From NCBI GenBank assembly GCA_014860115.1, contig JACZKK010000170.1, positions 1-61,220 of the forward strand: a stretch of 61,220 bases of DNA. The letters run 5' to 3'. The position numbers and the translations under genes are program-made. The notes below the pieces were generated by a model. The model was given only the letters and a program-made list of their open reading frames with translations, did no database searches and was not told the DNA's origin. This DNA is from Ignavibacteriaceae bacterium. GTDB lineage: Bacteria; Bacteroidota; Ignavibacteria; Ignavibacteriales; Ignavibacteriaceae. Shown piece after piece: positions 42,567 through 51,451 of this stretch. Numbering within the stretch: the first letter of the stretch is position 1; each line of letters starts with the position of its first letter.

Positions 42567-43699
42567 TCAGCCATTAAGTTAGTGTAAACTTTTTCAATCT
42601 GCTGGATAAATTTCTTCTCGGTGTAGTTGGACTCAATTGCCACCCTTCCATTTTCACCTAATTTTTTTCTCAATTTTGCATCATTTAAGAGCTTCATTAT
42701 CTTTTCTTCAGCATCCTTCATATTTCCTGGTTTATAAACGAGTCCGCATTCATTTTCTTCAAGTATTTCTTTAAATCCGCCAACATCCGGCGCAACAACT
42801 GGAACTTCACTTGACATAGCTTCCCACATTGTTAAAGGCATTCCTTCCCAATCAGATGTGAACAAAACTAAATCAAAATATTTGTAATAGTTCTTAACTT
42901 CTTCTACATAACCAAAAATATCAATTGAGTTTTTTAACTCGTATTGTTGAACCAGCTGATCCATTTTAATCTTTAAGCTGCCATCACCGAAAATTAGAAG
43001 GTGAACATTTTTTCCCCGATCAACTAAACTTTTAATTAACATCACAGCTTGGTCAATTCGCTTGTCAATTTCAAGTCTTCCGATGACAGCGACTATTCTT
43101 TTATCTTTCCTCAAGTTTTCAATCCGTTGTGCAATGCTACTATTACCCTCAGGAAAATTCTGTTTCAGAGAATAGCCATTGTAATAGACAATAGGTTCGG
43201 GAAATAATTTAGTTTCTTCCATCAGATATTGTTTGCACATTTTTGATGGGACAAGAACAGCATCATCGTTACTAAACGAATAAATCAAAAAATGAATTGC
43301 TGAATAAATGCTTCTCTCAATAAAGTTATAATAGGGATTATTTTTCAGAAATATTCCATGATAATTAAATACAAATTTCTTTTTCAGGAATATATTGATG
43401 AGACCAGCAATCGCATATGGTTTAATTAAATGAGCATGAATTATATCTATCTGTTCAGATTTTATTACTCCGTAAATATCTGAGAAGGCTTTTAATGAAA
43501 TCTTTTTCTTTAAAGATTCAGAAGTATAAACCTTAACACCAAGCTCGCGCACTTCATTTTCAATTTTTTGGCCTCCTTGAAAAACCAGAATATGTTCAAA
43601 CTTATTTCGATCATAATTTCTAAAAATGGATTTTAGATTAGCATAAACACCATCAGCCGTACCTGTAATAAGATTAACAATATGACAAATTTTAATCAA
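42563..43699 (-). CDS. GT4-family glycosyltransferase
   Basis: This 378-residue GT-B enzyme has IVNLITGTADGVYANLKSIF at the start, IIHAHLIKPYAIAGL, and the donor domain from about 200 (IVAVIGRLEIDKRIDQAVML). The active-site stretch is SDWEGMPLTMWEAMSSEVPV, with the Glu-x7-Glu type pair of GT4, then APDVGGFKEILEENECGLVY. It is the third gene of the operon from the start at 44787, with 4-bp overlaps on both sides. Likely surface glycan synthesis; specificity unknown. Confidence 0.9.
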   Translation of the reverse strand: MIKICHIVNLITGTADGVYANLKSIFRNYDRNKFEHILVFQGGQKIENEVRELGVKVYTSESLKKKISLKAFSDIYGVIKSEQIDIIHAHLIKPYAIAGLINIFLKKKFVFNYHGIFLKNNPYYNFIERSIYSAIHFLIYSFSNDDAVLVPSKMCKQYLMEETKLFPEPIVYYNGYSLKQNFPEGNSSIAQRIENLRKDKRIVAVIGRLEIDKRIDQAVMLIKSLVDRGKNVHLLIFGDGSLKIKMDQLVQQYELKNSIDIFGYVEEVKNYYKYFDLVLFTSDWEGMPLTMWEAMSSEVPVVAPDVGGFKEILEENECGLVYKPGNMKDAEEKIMKLLNDAKLRKKLGENGRVAIESNYTEKKFIQQIEKVYTNLMAE

Positions 43700-44787
43700 G
43701 CAAGTAATTCCCTATAAGCCTGGAGGTATTGTGCAGCTATTTTATTCCAACTTAAGTCTCGAGCAGTTAAATAAGCTTCTCTACTTAGTTCCTTCAGCTT
43801 ATGTTTAGCTTCCAATATTTCAACTAAAATGTCAGTTATTTGTTCGGGTTGAGTTTCCTTATACACGAAACCATTTATCCCGTTTTTAATGAAAGATGCA
43901 ATACCTGATTGATCAGAAACAAGAATTACCATTCCTAATGCCATCGCCTCCATAGCAAAAATTGAAAAAGGCATGTATCCCAGGTTATCAATTAAAATAT
44001 GCTTATCTCTAAGAAATTCATATATTGCTTTTTCAGGCAATGGTTGAATTAGACTTATATCATCAGAACTTGTACTAATTGAATTTCCAATCACTGTAAG
44101 ATGATAGTTTTTTAACCTTTTGTCAGAAAATATTATTAATAAATCTTCGAGTCCTCGCTTGCGAGAATTTTCTAAACCATTATAAAATAAGACTTCCAAC
44201 CTGTGGTTTAAGTTGAAATTTCTTGACTCATAATTATCGTGGACCAAGACTCCGTTTGGAATAATCAGAGAATCTGAAGAATTCACTTCATAATAATTCT
44301 TGGCTAATTCTATCATCTTTTGAGACAAAAAAACAAGAACATCCGATTTTTTAAATATTAATCTCTCTAAAGTTAAATCCTTTAACTTTGAAATAAACGT
44401 AGGTTTATTGATAAATATAGTTTGTTCGAATTTATAAATGCCGTGAACTGTATATACAATTTTATACTTGAGTAGTGGTTTTAACAGAAAAACTCCTATA
44501 GTAAATCGTTCAAAAGTAACAAGATGAATAATTGAAGGCCTTATTTTATAAAGTTCAAGGATTAATCTAAACAGACCTAATCGGTAAACCCGTCGATCTG
44601 AAGATAATTTCTGAAAACCAAAAAGAAGTGTTTTAAAATTTCTCGTTTTTTCTGTTTTAAAGAAATAACTAAGGAATACAGTGTCTTTGTTTGTAAGTGA
44701 GATTTCATTGAAAAGATTCTTGGCAACCTTTTCGGGACCCGATAGTATTTTCCCTTCTCCAAATCTTCCAACTAATGCAATCTTCAC
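43696..44787 (-). CDS. GT4-family glycosyltransferase, first gene of the glycan operon
   Basis: This 363-residue GT-B enzyme begins KIALVGRFGEGKILSGPEKV (nucleotide-sugar-like N-domain), and has the IIHLVTFERFTIG acceptor part. The donor site segment is FSIFAMEAMALGMVILVSDQ followed by GIASFIKNGINGFVY. It starts 57 bp downstream of the EnvC-like gene, so it may be read from that transcript. The three genes after it overlap in a chain (44787 to 40762), showing coordinated surface glycan synthesis. Confidence 0.9.
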   Translation of the reverse strand: MKIALVGRFGEGKILSGPEKVAKNLFNEISLTNKDTVFLSYFFKTEKTRNFKTLLFGFQKLSSDRRVYRLGLFRLILELYKIRPSIIHLVTFERFTIGVFLLKPLLKYKIVYTVHGIYKFEQTIFINKPTFISKLKDLTLERLIFKKSDVLVFLSQKMIELAKNYYEVNSSDSLIIPNGVLVHDNYESRNFNLNHRLEVLFYNGLENSRKRGLEDLLIIFSDKRLKNYHLTVIGNSISTSSDDISLIQPLPEKAIYEFLRDKHILIDNLGYMPFSIFAMEAMALGMVILVSDQSGIASFIKNGINGFVYKETQPEQITDILVEILEAKHKLKELSREAYLTARDLSWNKIAAQYLQAYRELLA

Positions 44788-44844
44788 TTGCGAAAGTAAA
44801 AAGCTAAGTTTGAAAAGATTTTTTGTTGTCAGCAGTCATAACAA

Positions 44845-46080
44845 TCAGTTTTTCGCCAGCCAAAGTTCAGGATTCTGCTTATCTCTGCCCTTCCAGATCT
44901 CAAAGTGTAAAATGTACCCGTCAATACTTTCATCAACCGAGGCAAGGACAGAACCTGATTTTACTTTATCCCCTTCCGACACAAAAATCTCAGAGACGTG
45001 ACTGTAAACAGTACGATAATTATTCTTATGTGAAATGATAATCACATTTCCATATCCAGGGAGCCAGTCTATAGCTGCAACTACTCCTTCACCAACACTA
45101 CGTACATTTTTATCTTTATCGGCTTTAATATCAACACCATAGTTCAATGTAACTGTGTTGAGGGATTTATTTTTGTTCTCACCAAATTTCCTTATGACTT
45201 TACCTTTGTGTAATGGCCAGATCATTTTGCCTTTAAGCTCGGCAAAAGAAGCAAATGATGTCGTATTCAGATCATAATCGTAACCAACATTTTCATCTTT
45301 AATTTTATTTTTTTCACCTGAAGTTTTATCTCTCGAAACAAATAGATCTTTATTTGCTGCCGCCTCTCTTTCGATTAGCTGAGCAATAAGCTGCTCTGTT
45401 TTCTTCTGTGCTTCTTTTTTAGCAACAATTACTTTCTTTAATTCTTTATTGTTTTTCTTAATTGAATTAAGAGCTGTTTTTCTCTCATTTAACTTTTGAG
45501 TTAAAACTTTCTTCTCATCATCTCTTGCCATTGCAAGTAATAATTTTTCATTTCTTTCTTTCTTCAAAAGAGCTTTTGATTCATCCAGCTCACTTATTTT
45601 ATCTTCAAGCTTTGTTAAATCTTTTTTGCGTTGATTCGCAAAAACCTGCAGGTAGTACGTACGCATAACTGCTTGCTGCAGCGATGAAGCATCGAAAAGA
45701 CTTTCAAGCTCATTATACTGTCCCTTTTTATAAATTGCCTTCACATAAGTGGCATAGTTATCCTGCAATATTTTTATCTCTGATTCTGTTTGCTTGATTT
45801 TTCTTTCAACGATTTTTATTTCATTTTCCTTTCTGTTGATCTCGGTGCGCAATTGACCGAGCACTTTATTTATAAGATAGTTTTGTTTATTAAGATTCTC
45901 AACAGCTTCAAAAGATTTTTTTTCGGCTACGGATTTGGAGGCTAATTCTTTCTCAAGATTATTAATTTCTGTTTTGATAGATGAGAGTTCGGATCTTTTC
46001 TGGCTGATATCTTCAGATTGTGGATAGAATTCAATAATGAAGAAGAAGACTGGAATTAAATATTTAAGTTTGATCACCAT
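44845..46080 (-). CDS. EnvC-like M23 murein hydrolase activator
   Basis: This 411-residue periplasmic protein has a signal peptide (to about Ser21), a long coiled coil (about 25-255) and a C-terminal LytM/M23 domain (about 284-411). EnvC-type proteins use such coiled coils to activate amidases that split septal peptidoglycan. The zinc site looks incomplete: the first ligand His is Asn313 in LNYGVDIKAD, Asp317 is kept, and the HLH motif is Ile390-Leu-His392 in YILHFEI; the YSH His361 is present. This supports an activator role rather than a hydrolase, as in E. coli EnvC. It overlaps the DUF4292 gene by 7 bp. Confidence 0.87.
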   Translation of the reverse strand: MVIKLKYLIPVFFFIIEFYPQSEDISQKRSELSSIKTEINNLEKELASKSVAEKKSFEAVENLNKQNYLINKVLGQLRTEINRKENEIKIVERKIKQTESEIKILQDNYATYVKAIYKKGQYNELESLFDASSLQQAVMRTYYLQVFANQRKKDLTKLEDKISELDESKALLKKERNEKLLLAMARDDEKKVLTQKLNERKTALNSIKKNNKELKKVIVAKKEAQKKTEQLIAQLIEREAAANKDLFVSRDKTSGEKNKIKDENVGYDYDLNTTSFASFAELKGKMIWPLHKGKVIRKFGENKNKSLNTVTLNYGVDIKADKDKNVRSVGEGVVAAIDWLPGYGNVIIISHKNNYRTVYSHVSEIFVSEGDKVKSGSVLASVDESIDGYILHFEIWKGRDKQNPELWLAKN

Positions 46081-46859
46081 TCTATAATTTCGGCATCGCC
46101 TGGTAATTCAAATTTTACTTTAACGCCTTTAGAGTTCGCAAAAATATTTTTATACTTAATGGTAACTTTTTGGTTCTGCACCTTGTTCATTATCTCAATA
46201 TTAAATGGAATAGCAACGTTTTCGATTAGCTCAAATTTTGAATATTTACCCTCTAAATTAATTTGTTCATCATCCGACTTCAGGTTATAGTTAGTAATTC
46301 CAAGTTGACGAATATCTACTTTGTAAACCGAGGTCAAATCATTTTCTCGATCGACATAAGTAAGGACATATTGTTCTCCCTCAACAGAATAGCTACTCGG
46401 CTGCTTGTAAAGGTTAGGTGTCAAATTAACTGAGCCAATAAATGCATCAAGTAAATCAGTGAACGAAAGATTAACTTTAAAGATATTTTTTAGTATATCA
46501 TCATCTACTCCTCCACGGTATGCAGTGTTTTGCAGAGCATCATAAAATATATAATTGTCTTTCGTTACAAGAGCCTGAGCTAATTCAATTCCGAAAGGAC
46601 CAAGTACGGAGAAGTAGATTGAGTCTGGTTTCTGCATTATTATCTGAAACGTTGCACTGTTGTTAAACTGCGCCGATTCAATCTCAAATACACCAACTCC
46701 TTCAAAGTTTTTAATTTTCCTTCTGTTAGCTTCAAGCTTGTTGATCAATCTTTCAGATGGAAGCAATTCAACATCTTCGGTTGGCTTCGAGGGAACGCAT
46801 CCTTCAACTAAAAAAAATAAAATAAATGCAGGAAGTAAAATTCTTGTAAAGATTTTCAA
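46074..46859 (-). CDS. DUF4292-family outer-membrane lipoprotein (LolB-like fold)
   Basis: This 261-residue lipoprotein has the lipobox LVEGC (Cys21). It contains the KIKNFEGVGVFEIESAQF strand pair and PDSIYFSVLGPFGIELAQAL, the pattern of DUF4292/LolB-type lipid-binding half-barrels, with IIEW at the end. Such proteins are found in FCB-group genomes next to TPR and EnvC-type genes and may help lipoprotein or LPS traffic; this is not proven. It overlaps the TPR gene by 4 bp and the EnvC gene by 7 bp, forming one operon. Confidence 0.85.
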   Translation of the reverse strand: MKIFTRILLPAFILFFLVEGCVPSKPTEDVELLPSERLINKLEANRRKIKNFEGVGVFEIESAQFNNSATFQIIMQKPDSIYFSVLGPFGIELAQALVTKDNYIFYDALQNTAYRGGVDDDILKNIFKVNLSFTDLLDAFIGSVNLTPNLYKQPSSYSVEGEQYVLTYVDRENDLTSVYKVDIRQLGITNYNLKSDDEQINLEGKYSKFELIENVAIPFNIEIMNKVQNQKVTIKYKNIFANSKGVKVKFELPGDAEIIEW

Positions 46860-48664
46860 ATGGCACCTGTGGATACTTTATTCATTAATATCTCATTCGA
46901 TGAATCGAGATCAAGTGCTCTTTTCCATAAATCAAGTGCTTCCTCTTTTTTACCCTGCATAAAAAGAACGTCTCCTAAATGTTCAAGCAGCACGGCATTA
47001 CTTTCGCCATCAGCATCAATTGCTTTTTTAATGTAGTAGTAAGCTTTTTCATATTCACCCAGCTTAAAGAAGATCCAGCCGTAAGTATCTAAGTAAGAAG
47101 AATTAGATGAATCTGCTGCCATTGCAATTTCTATCATTCCAAGTGCCCGCTCAATTTCAAGATCTCTCTCGGAAAGTGAGTACGCATAATTATTATTTAT
47201 GAGAGCATTCTGCGGATCAATTTGAAGAGCATATTCATAAAGACTATCGCTCTCTGACATCATTTCAAGGTTGTTATATATCAATCCCAATTGACCAAGC
47301 ACATTTACATTGTTTGGATCAACACGCAGAGCACGATTAAGATATTCAACCGCTTCTTCGTTTTCTTGTAACTGGCTTAAAGTAAATCCATAAGCTGATA
47401 ATGAGTTTACATCAGAAGGATTTAGTTCAACTGCTTTCTTTAAATAATCCTTAGATTCCAGTGCTTTATTTTGCTGAGCAAGCGATAAGCCAAGTATCAG
47501 ATTAACAGCAAATTCATTGGGAAAAAGTTCTATTGCCTCTCTCATAATTGTTTCTGCATCTTCGTAATGCCGGTTGTCAAAGTATAATCCACCGAGTCTA
47601 ATCCACGATTCAACGTGCCAGCTTGCATTTTCAGTAACATATTTAAAATTTTCTATTGCAAGTGAATCATTCCCTTCATTAAGTGCAATTGCTCCCAGGT
47701 AAAGTTTTACTTGCCAATCAGTTGTGTCTTTATCAATGGATTCGAAAAATTCTTTTGCAACCGGTAATGCTGTTGAATCTGAAAATGATTTAGCAAAATA
47801 AGTTGCACCAATGCCCACCTTTGCTTCCAGCGGAACATCTGGCTTTTCGATTATATACTTAAACTCCTTTGAAGCTCCTTCCCAATCATTTTGAATTATG
47901 TAAATCTGCGCTCTTTTTTCTCTTGCTTCAAGATCATCCGGCATTGTTTCAATTAGTTCATCAAGCATTACTAAAGCTTTTTCATTGTAACCATTCCTTA
48001 CATAAAAATCTATTGCAAGTTTTTGTAGTGCTACATTGCTTGGGTCAATTTCAAGTAATCCCTCTACTGATTCAGCTGCTTTTTCTTTGTAGCCGAGCTT
48101 TTCATATAATTCTGCAACACGTAAAAGTACATTCCAATCCAATCCGATTATATTTATTAGTCTATCATAAATCTTTATCGCTTCCAAAGGTCTTGTGCTT
48201 TCATAAATTCTGGCAAGTTTATAGTAAGTATTAACATCAGTTGAATCAGCTGTTAGAATTTTTTCAAGCACTACTGCTGCGGAATCATTTTCTCTCGCCT
48301 GGATGAAGATGTCTGCAAGTAAAAGTTGATATTCAGTTTTGGTTGAATCGAGTTGAACTGATAATTTGGAATATTTTAATGCATTACCGAGCTTATTAAT
48401 TGCAAAGTAATTTTTTGCAAGTGAAAAGCAAATACCTGCACTGGTATCATAATCCAGTGCCTGATTATATTCCTTTATTGCAGAAGAGTAATCTCCTTTT
48501 GATTCTGCAATGGAGCCATTTATAAAGTGTTCAACCGCTTTTTGTTTTGCAATTTCAGGCTCGGAAATATTTCGTTCCGAAGATGAACTGCTTTGCGAAA
48601 CATCTGAAGTCGAGCAACCGATCATTAATAAAGTAAGTAATACGAACGCTAAATATTTCTTCAT
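46856..48664 (-). CDS. TPR-repeat lipoprotein
   Basis: This 602-residue lipoprotein has lipobox LMIGC (Cys17) and about fourteen TPR helix pairs (for example YSSAIKEYNQALDYDTSAGI, NEEAVEYLNRALRVDPNNVN, YEKAYYYIKKAIDADGESNA), which form a long superhelix for protein contacts. The last repeat is LGDVLFMQGKKEEALDLWKR. I chose the ATG at 48664 because it directly precedes a proper lipoprotein signal; an ATG at 48715 adds a 17-residue leader. It heads an operon with the DUF4292 lipoprotein and the EnvC-like protein; the trio is often conserved in FCB-group genomes. Confidence 0.87.
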   Translation of the reverse strand: MKKYLAFVLLTLLMIGCSTSDVSQSSSSSERNISEPEIAKQKAVEHFINGSIAESKGDYSSAIKEYNQALDYDTSAGICFSLAKNYFAINKLGNALKYSKLSVQLDSTKTEYQLLLADIFIQARENDSAAVVLEKILTADSTDVNTYYKLARIYESTRPLEAIKIYDRLINIIGLDWNVLLRVAELYEKLGYKEKAAESVEGLLEIDPSNVALQKLAIDFYVRNGYNEKALVMLDELIETMPDDLEAREKRAQIYIIQNDWEGASKEFKYIIEKPDVPLEAKVGIGATYFAKSFSDSTALPVAKEFFESIDKDTTDWQVKLYLGAIALNEGNDSLAIENFKYVTENASWHVESWIRLGGLYFDNRHYEDAETIMREAIELFPNEFAVNLILGLSLAQQNKALESKDYLKKAVELNPSDVNSLSAYGFTLSQLQENEEAVEYLNRALRVDPNNVNVLGQLGLIYNNLEMMSESDSLYEYALQIDPQNALINNNYAYSLSERDLEIERALGMIEIAMAADSSNSSYLDTYGWIFFKLGEYEKAYYYIKKAIDADGESNAVLLEHLGDVLFMQGKKEEALDLWKRALDLDSSNEILMNKVSTGAI

Positions 48665-48865
48665 AATCCTAATTATTTTAACAAAAAATATATTACTGAC
48701 TCTGCTGAATAACAAGTGAAATGGCTTTGGTTATGTCAATCTTATGATTAACCTGTGCTGAATAAAGTTAATTGTGCAATAGTAAATATCATACCCGTGT
48801 GGCGGCAAAAATATTTTTAATTCTTATCATGTGTTATTAAATTTTAACATTCAATAATAAGCACT

Positions 48866-49636
48866 ATGCAGAAACTACTTAATATATTTTTACTAATATT
48901 TCTTATTTCTTTACCTATCTACTCCCAGGGAACAGCTGGCGATCAAGCAAAATATGAATATCGATATTTGATTGACATGCCTTCTGCGGGAATTTTAGAA
49001 AAGGGAGTTGTAGGTGTAACAACTGAAATACTACCGGCAGGTGTTTTAATTGCAGTCATTGAAGCAGGTGTTTTTGAGAATGTCAGTATCGGTATTTCAT
49101 ATGGCGGCGGCAATTTAATTGGATCAGGAAAAGTAGATTGGTATAGCTGGCCGGGTGTTGCTATCAGAGCGAGGGTATTTAACGAGACTACATTGATGCC
49201 AGCGATAACATTGGGTTTTGATTCTCAAGGTAAAGGAACTTATGATGAGGAACTTAACCGCTATTCAATCAAGTCGCCAGGATTTTTTGGAGCAGTAAGT
49301 AAAAATTTTGATTTCTTAGGTTACATGAGCTTGCATGGAACAGTTAACTATTCTCTTGAAGGAAACGATGGGGATAACTTTATTGATGTTCGAGCTGGGG
49401 TTGAGAAAACTTTAGGATCAAGTTTTTCCCTCTTAGTAGAATATGACTTTGCCTTTAATGATAACAACTCTGATTTTGGAAGCGGTAAAGGTTATCTAAA
49501 TGCCGGTATCAGGTGGTCAATTGGAACTGGATTTACTTTGGGCTTTGATCTGAGAGACCTACTAAGTAATAAAACAGATACGAAAAATGCTGCCGATAGA
49601 TCCTTTAAAATTGAATATATAAAAAATATTTTCTGA
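48866..49636 (+). CDS. Outer-membrane beta-barrel-type protein of unknown family
   Basis: This 256-residue protein has a signal peptide (to about Ser20). The rest is a barrel-like series of short strands with Gly turns: GVVGVTTEILPAGVLIAVIE, FENVSIGISYGGGNLIG, YLNAGIRWSIGTGFTLGFDL, and a C-terminus ending in Phe (IEYIKNIF). The final strand is LGFDLRDLL. It resembles small YjbH-like or OmpX-sized barrels only in pattern. No gene partner overlaps it; the next gene begins 176 bp downstream. Confidence 0.7.
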   Translation: MQKLLNIFLLIFLISLPIYSQGTAGDQAKYEYRYLIDMPSAGILEKGVVGVTTEILPAGVLIAVIEAGVFENVSIGISYGGGNLIGSGKVDWYSWPGVAIRARVFNETTLMPAITLGFDSQGKGTYDEELNRYSIKSPGFFGAVSKNFDFLGYMSLHGTVNYSLEGNDGDNFIDVRAGVEKTLGSSFSLLVEYDFAFNDNNSDFGSGKGYLNAGIRWSIGTGFTLGFDLRDLLSNKTDTKNAADRSFKIEYIKNIF

Positions 49637-49812
49637 AAATATTCTCCCCAATGCCTCATCCAACTGTCTCTTAAGCAGTACACAATAGTTTATAATACAA
49701 TACAGGCCGTCAAATAAAATGATCAAAATCTCTTCTTTTTGAACTCATTTTAGCTCTTTAAGCAGGCTCGATAATTGTTTAAATTACACTAGATTAAAAA
49801 ACGAGGGATAAA

Positions 49813-51093
49813 ATGAAAACATATAAAATACTTTTACTGACCGTAACTTTTGTAGTGTTTTACTCTTTTACTGGATGTTACACACAGATAGCTACATCTG
49901 ATACCTCTTCAATTCCTGATTATGAACAATCTTCAGAAGTAGCTAATTATTATTCTGAGGATGATGTCAGCGATGAATCTAATTATTACTCTGAATCAGA
50001 TACAGATACTTTGGATGAAGAAACAATAATAATTAACAATTACTATGAAGGTTATCCTTACCGCAGCTATTATGTTGATTACTATCCCACAATCAGTATA
50101 GGAATTAGCTGGGGATGGGGCTACTGGAGCTACTACCCTTATTGGCCGTACTATTCTTCATGCTGGTGTGGTTATGGATGGTATTACCCATACCCATATT
50201 ACTATAGTTATTATCCCGGTTACTATTATTATTATGATCCATATTACTATCCATACTATGGATCCGGTGGTTATTATTCTAATTACAGTTACAAAACCAG
50301 AAGTGAATATGTTTCTGGTTTGAGAAATAACTCAGGCGGTCGTAATTATGGTGAAAGAACCAGAGATCCACTTGTATCGGTTAGCGATAGGTCACTTGAT
50401 AGATCAAGAGATAACTTAACCAGAGATAGAGATTTGACCGTTAGCAGAACAAATGTTGGAGATCGTACTTTAGGAATTGAAAATAAATCCAGAGACCTAA
50501 CAAGAGAAGTAGTTGGTTTGAATACTACCAACAGAACTATTGACACCAAAAGAAGTAATGACTCTAACAGAGAGATAAACAGAACAAGTGAAGTTAGAAA
50601 CAACAAACAGCTAGGTCTTGATAGAGAGGTTTCAACCAATAAAACTTTAGGCATCAATAAAAGAAATGATGTTTCAAGTGAAACGATAAAAAGAAATAGT
50701 AGCAACACTTCGGAAAGAATTAATAAAAATAACAGAATCAGTAATGAAACAAAGAAACTCTTTGGGAAAGATAATACCAGAACAAATACTAACACAAAGC
50801 AGCCGAATGTAAACACCAGAACAAATAATAATCAGACACCGAGGAAGGATAATAATCCAAGGACAAATACTTCGACTGATAACAGAAATAATACGCCACC
50901 AAAGCAGTATACTCCACCAAAACAAAATAATAATAATCCACCAAGATCTTATTCTCCTCCGAAATCAAATAACAATACTCCGAGGAGTTATTCACCACCA
51001 AGCGGAAATAATTCTCCACGAACTTCTACACCGCCAAGTGGTAACAGTGGAAATAGAGGTTCTAATAATTCTGGCTCCAGGAACAGGAGATAA
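49813..51093 (+). CDS. Low-complexity Tyr-rich then Arg/Asn-rich surface lipoprotein
   Basis: This 426-residue lipoprotein has lipobox FTGC (Cys22). Residues about 70-160 are dominated by Tyr, Pro, Gly and Trp (YYPYPYYYSYYPGYYYYYDP), and residues about 160-345 are basic and low in hydrophobics (RSLDRSRDNLTRDRDLTVSR, DSNREINRTSEVRNNKQLG). The end (about 350-426) is Pro/Asn/Ser-rich with repeated SYSPP and PPKQ and a final RNRR. It is likely disordered and surface-exposed; the tail could bind acidic polymers such as polysaccharide or DNA, but that is an inference. The next gene starts 4 bp after the stop and encodes a related lipoprotein with the same Gly-Cys-Tyr-Thr start. Confidence 0.75.
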   Translation: MKTYKILLLTVTFVVFYSFTGCYTQIATSDTSSIPDYEQSSEVANYYSEDDVSDESNYYSESDTDTLDEETIIINNYYEGYPYRSYYVDYYPTISIGISWGWGYWSYYPYWPYYSSCWCGYGWYYPYPYYYSYYPGYYYYYDPYYYPYYGSGGYYSNYSYKTRSEYVSGLRNNSGGRNYGERTRDPLVSVSDRSLDRSRDNLTRDRDLTVSRTNVGDRTLGIENKSRDLTREVVGLNTTNRTIDTKRSNDSNREINRTSEVRNNKQLGLDREVSTNKTLGINKRNDVSSETIKRNSSNTSERINKNNRISNETKKLFGKDNTRTNTNTKQPNVNTRTNNNQTPRKDNNPRTNTSTDNRNNTPPKQYTPPKQNNNNPPRSYSPPKSNNNTPRSYSPPSGNNSPRTSTPPSGNSGNRGSNNSGSRNRR

Positions 51094-51097
51094 TTCA

Positions 51098-51451
51098 ATG
51101 AAGGGGATATTTTTCATAATGGTATTTGGATTAGGACTTATGACTTTGAGCGGGTGTTATACTGTCCCAAGACATATAGTCTATGAAGAAGAAGTGATTT
51201 ACTATCCACCAGTTGATCCGTATATACCGGGTCCAATAATAATCATTGTTGATCCACCACCACCTACGCCACCTGTCTATCGTCCACCATCAAATGGCAC
51301 AAATCCACCAAGGGACAGGCAGCCACATAAACCGCAAGATACTTATCGTGAAAGAGATCCATTGCAAGGCGGCAGTCATAGAGGAGGTGGAGAGATCAAT
51401 ACAGTTCCTCCAGTTCGCAGTCCTGAAAGAAAAGACAAGGGACGACAATGA
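51098..51451 (+). CDS. Pro-rich lipoprotein
   Basis: This 117-residue lipoprotein has lipobox LSGC (Cys20) followed by YTVPRHIVYEEEVIYYPP, then a Pro-rich stretch (PPPPTPPVYRPP) and a basic end (PERKDKGRQ). I chose the ATG at 51098, since upstream in-frame codons to 51038 have no signal peptide. It shares the Cys-Tyr-Thr beginning with the neighbour at 49813-51093 and may bind the same envelope component. The stop overlaps the start of the barrel gene at 51448 as ATGA, giving a translationally coupled operon. Confidence 0.75.
   Translation: MKGIFFIMVFGLGLMTLSGCYTVPRHIVYEEEVIYYPPVDPYIPGPIIIIVDPPPPTPPVYRPPSNGTNPPRDRQPHKPQDTYRERDPLQGGSHRGGGEINTVPPVRSPERKDKGRQ

Noticed and set aside
50346-50816. 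Minus-strand Leu/Ser-rich ORF of 156 codons inside the lipoprotein gene
   Set aside because: It is the shadow of the Arg/Asn repeat region; the composition follows from the opposite strand.
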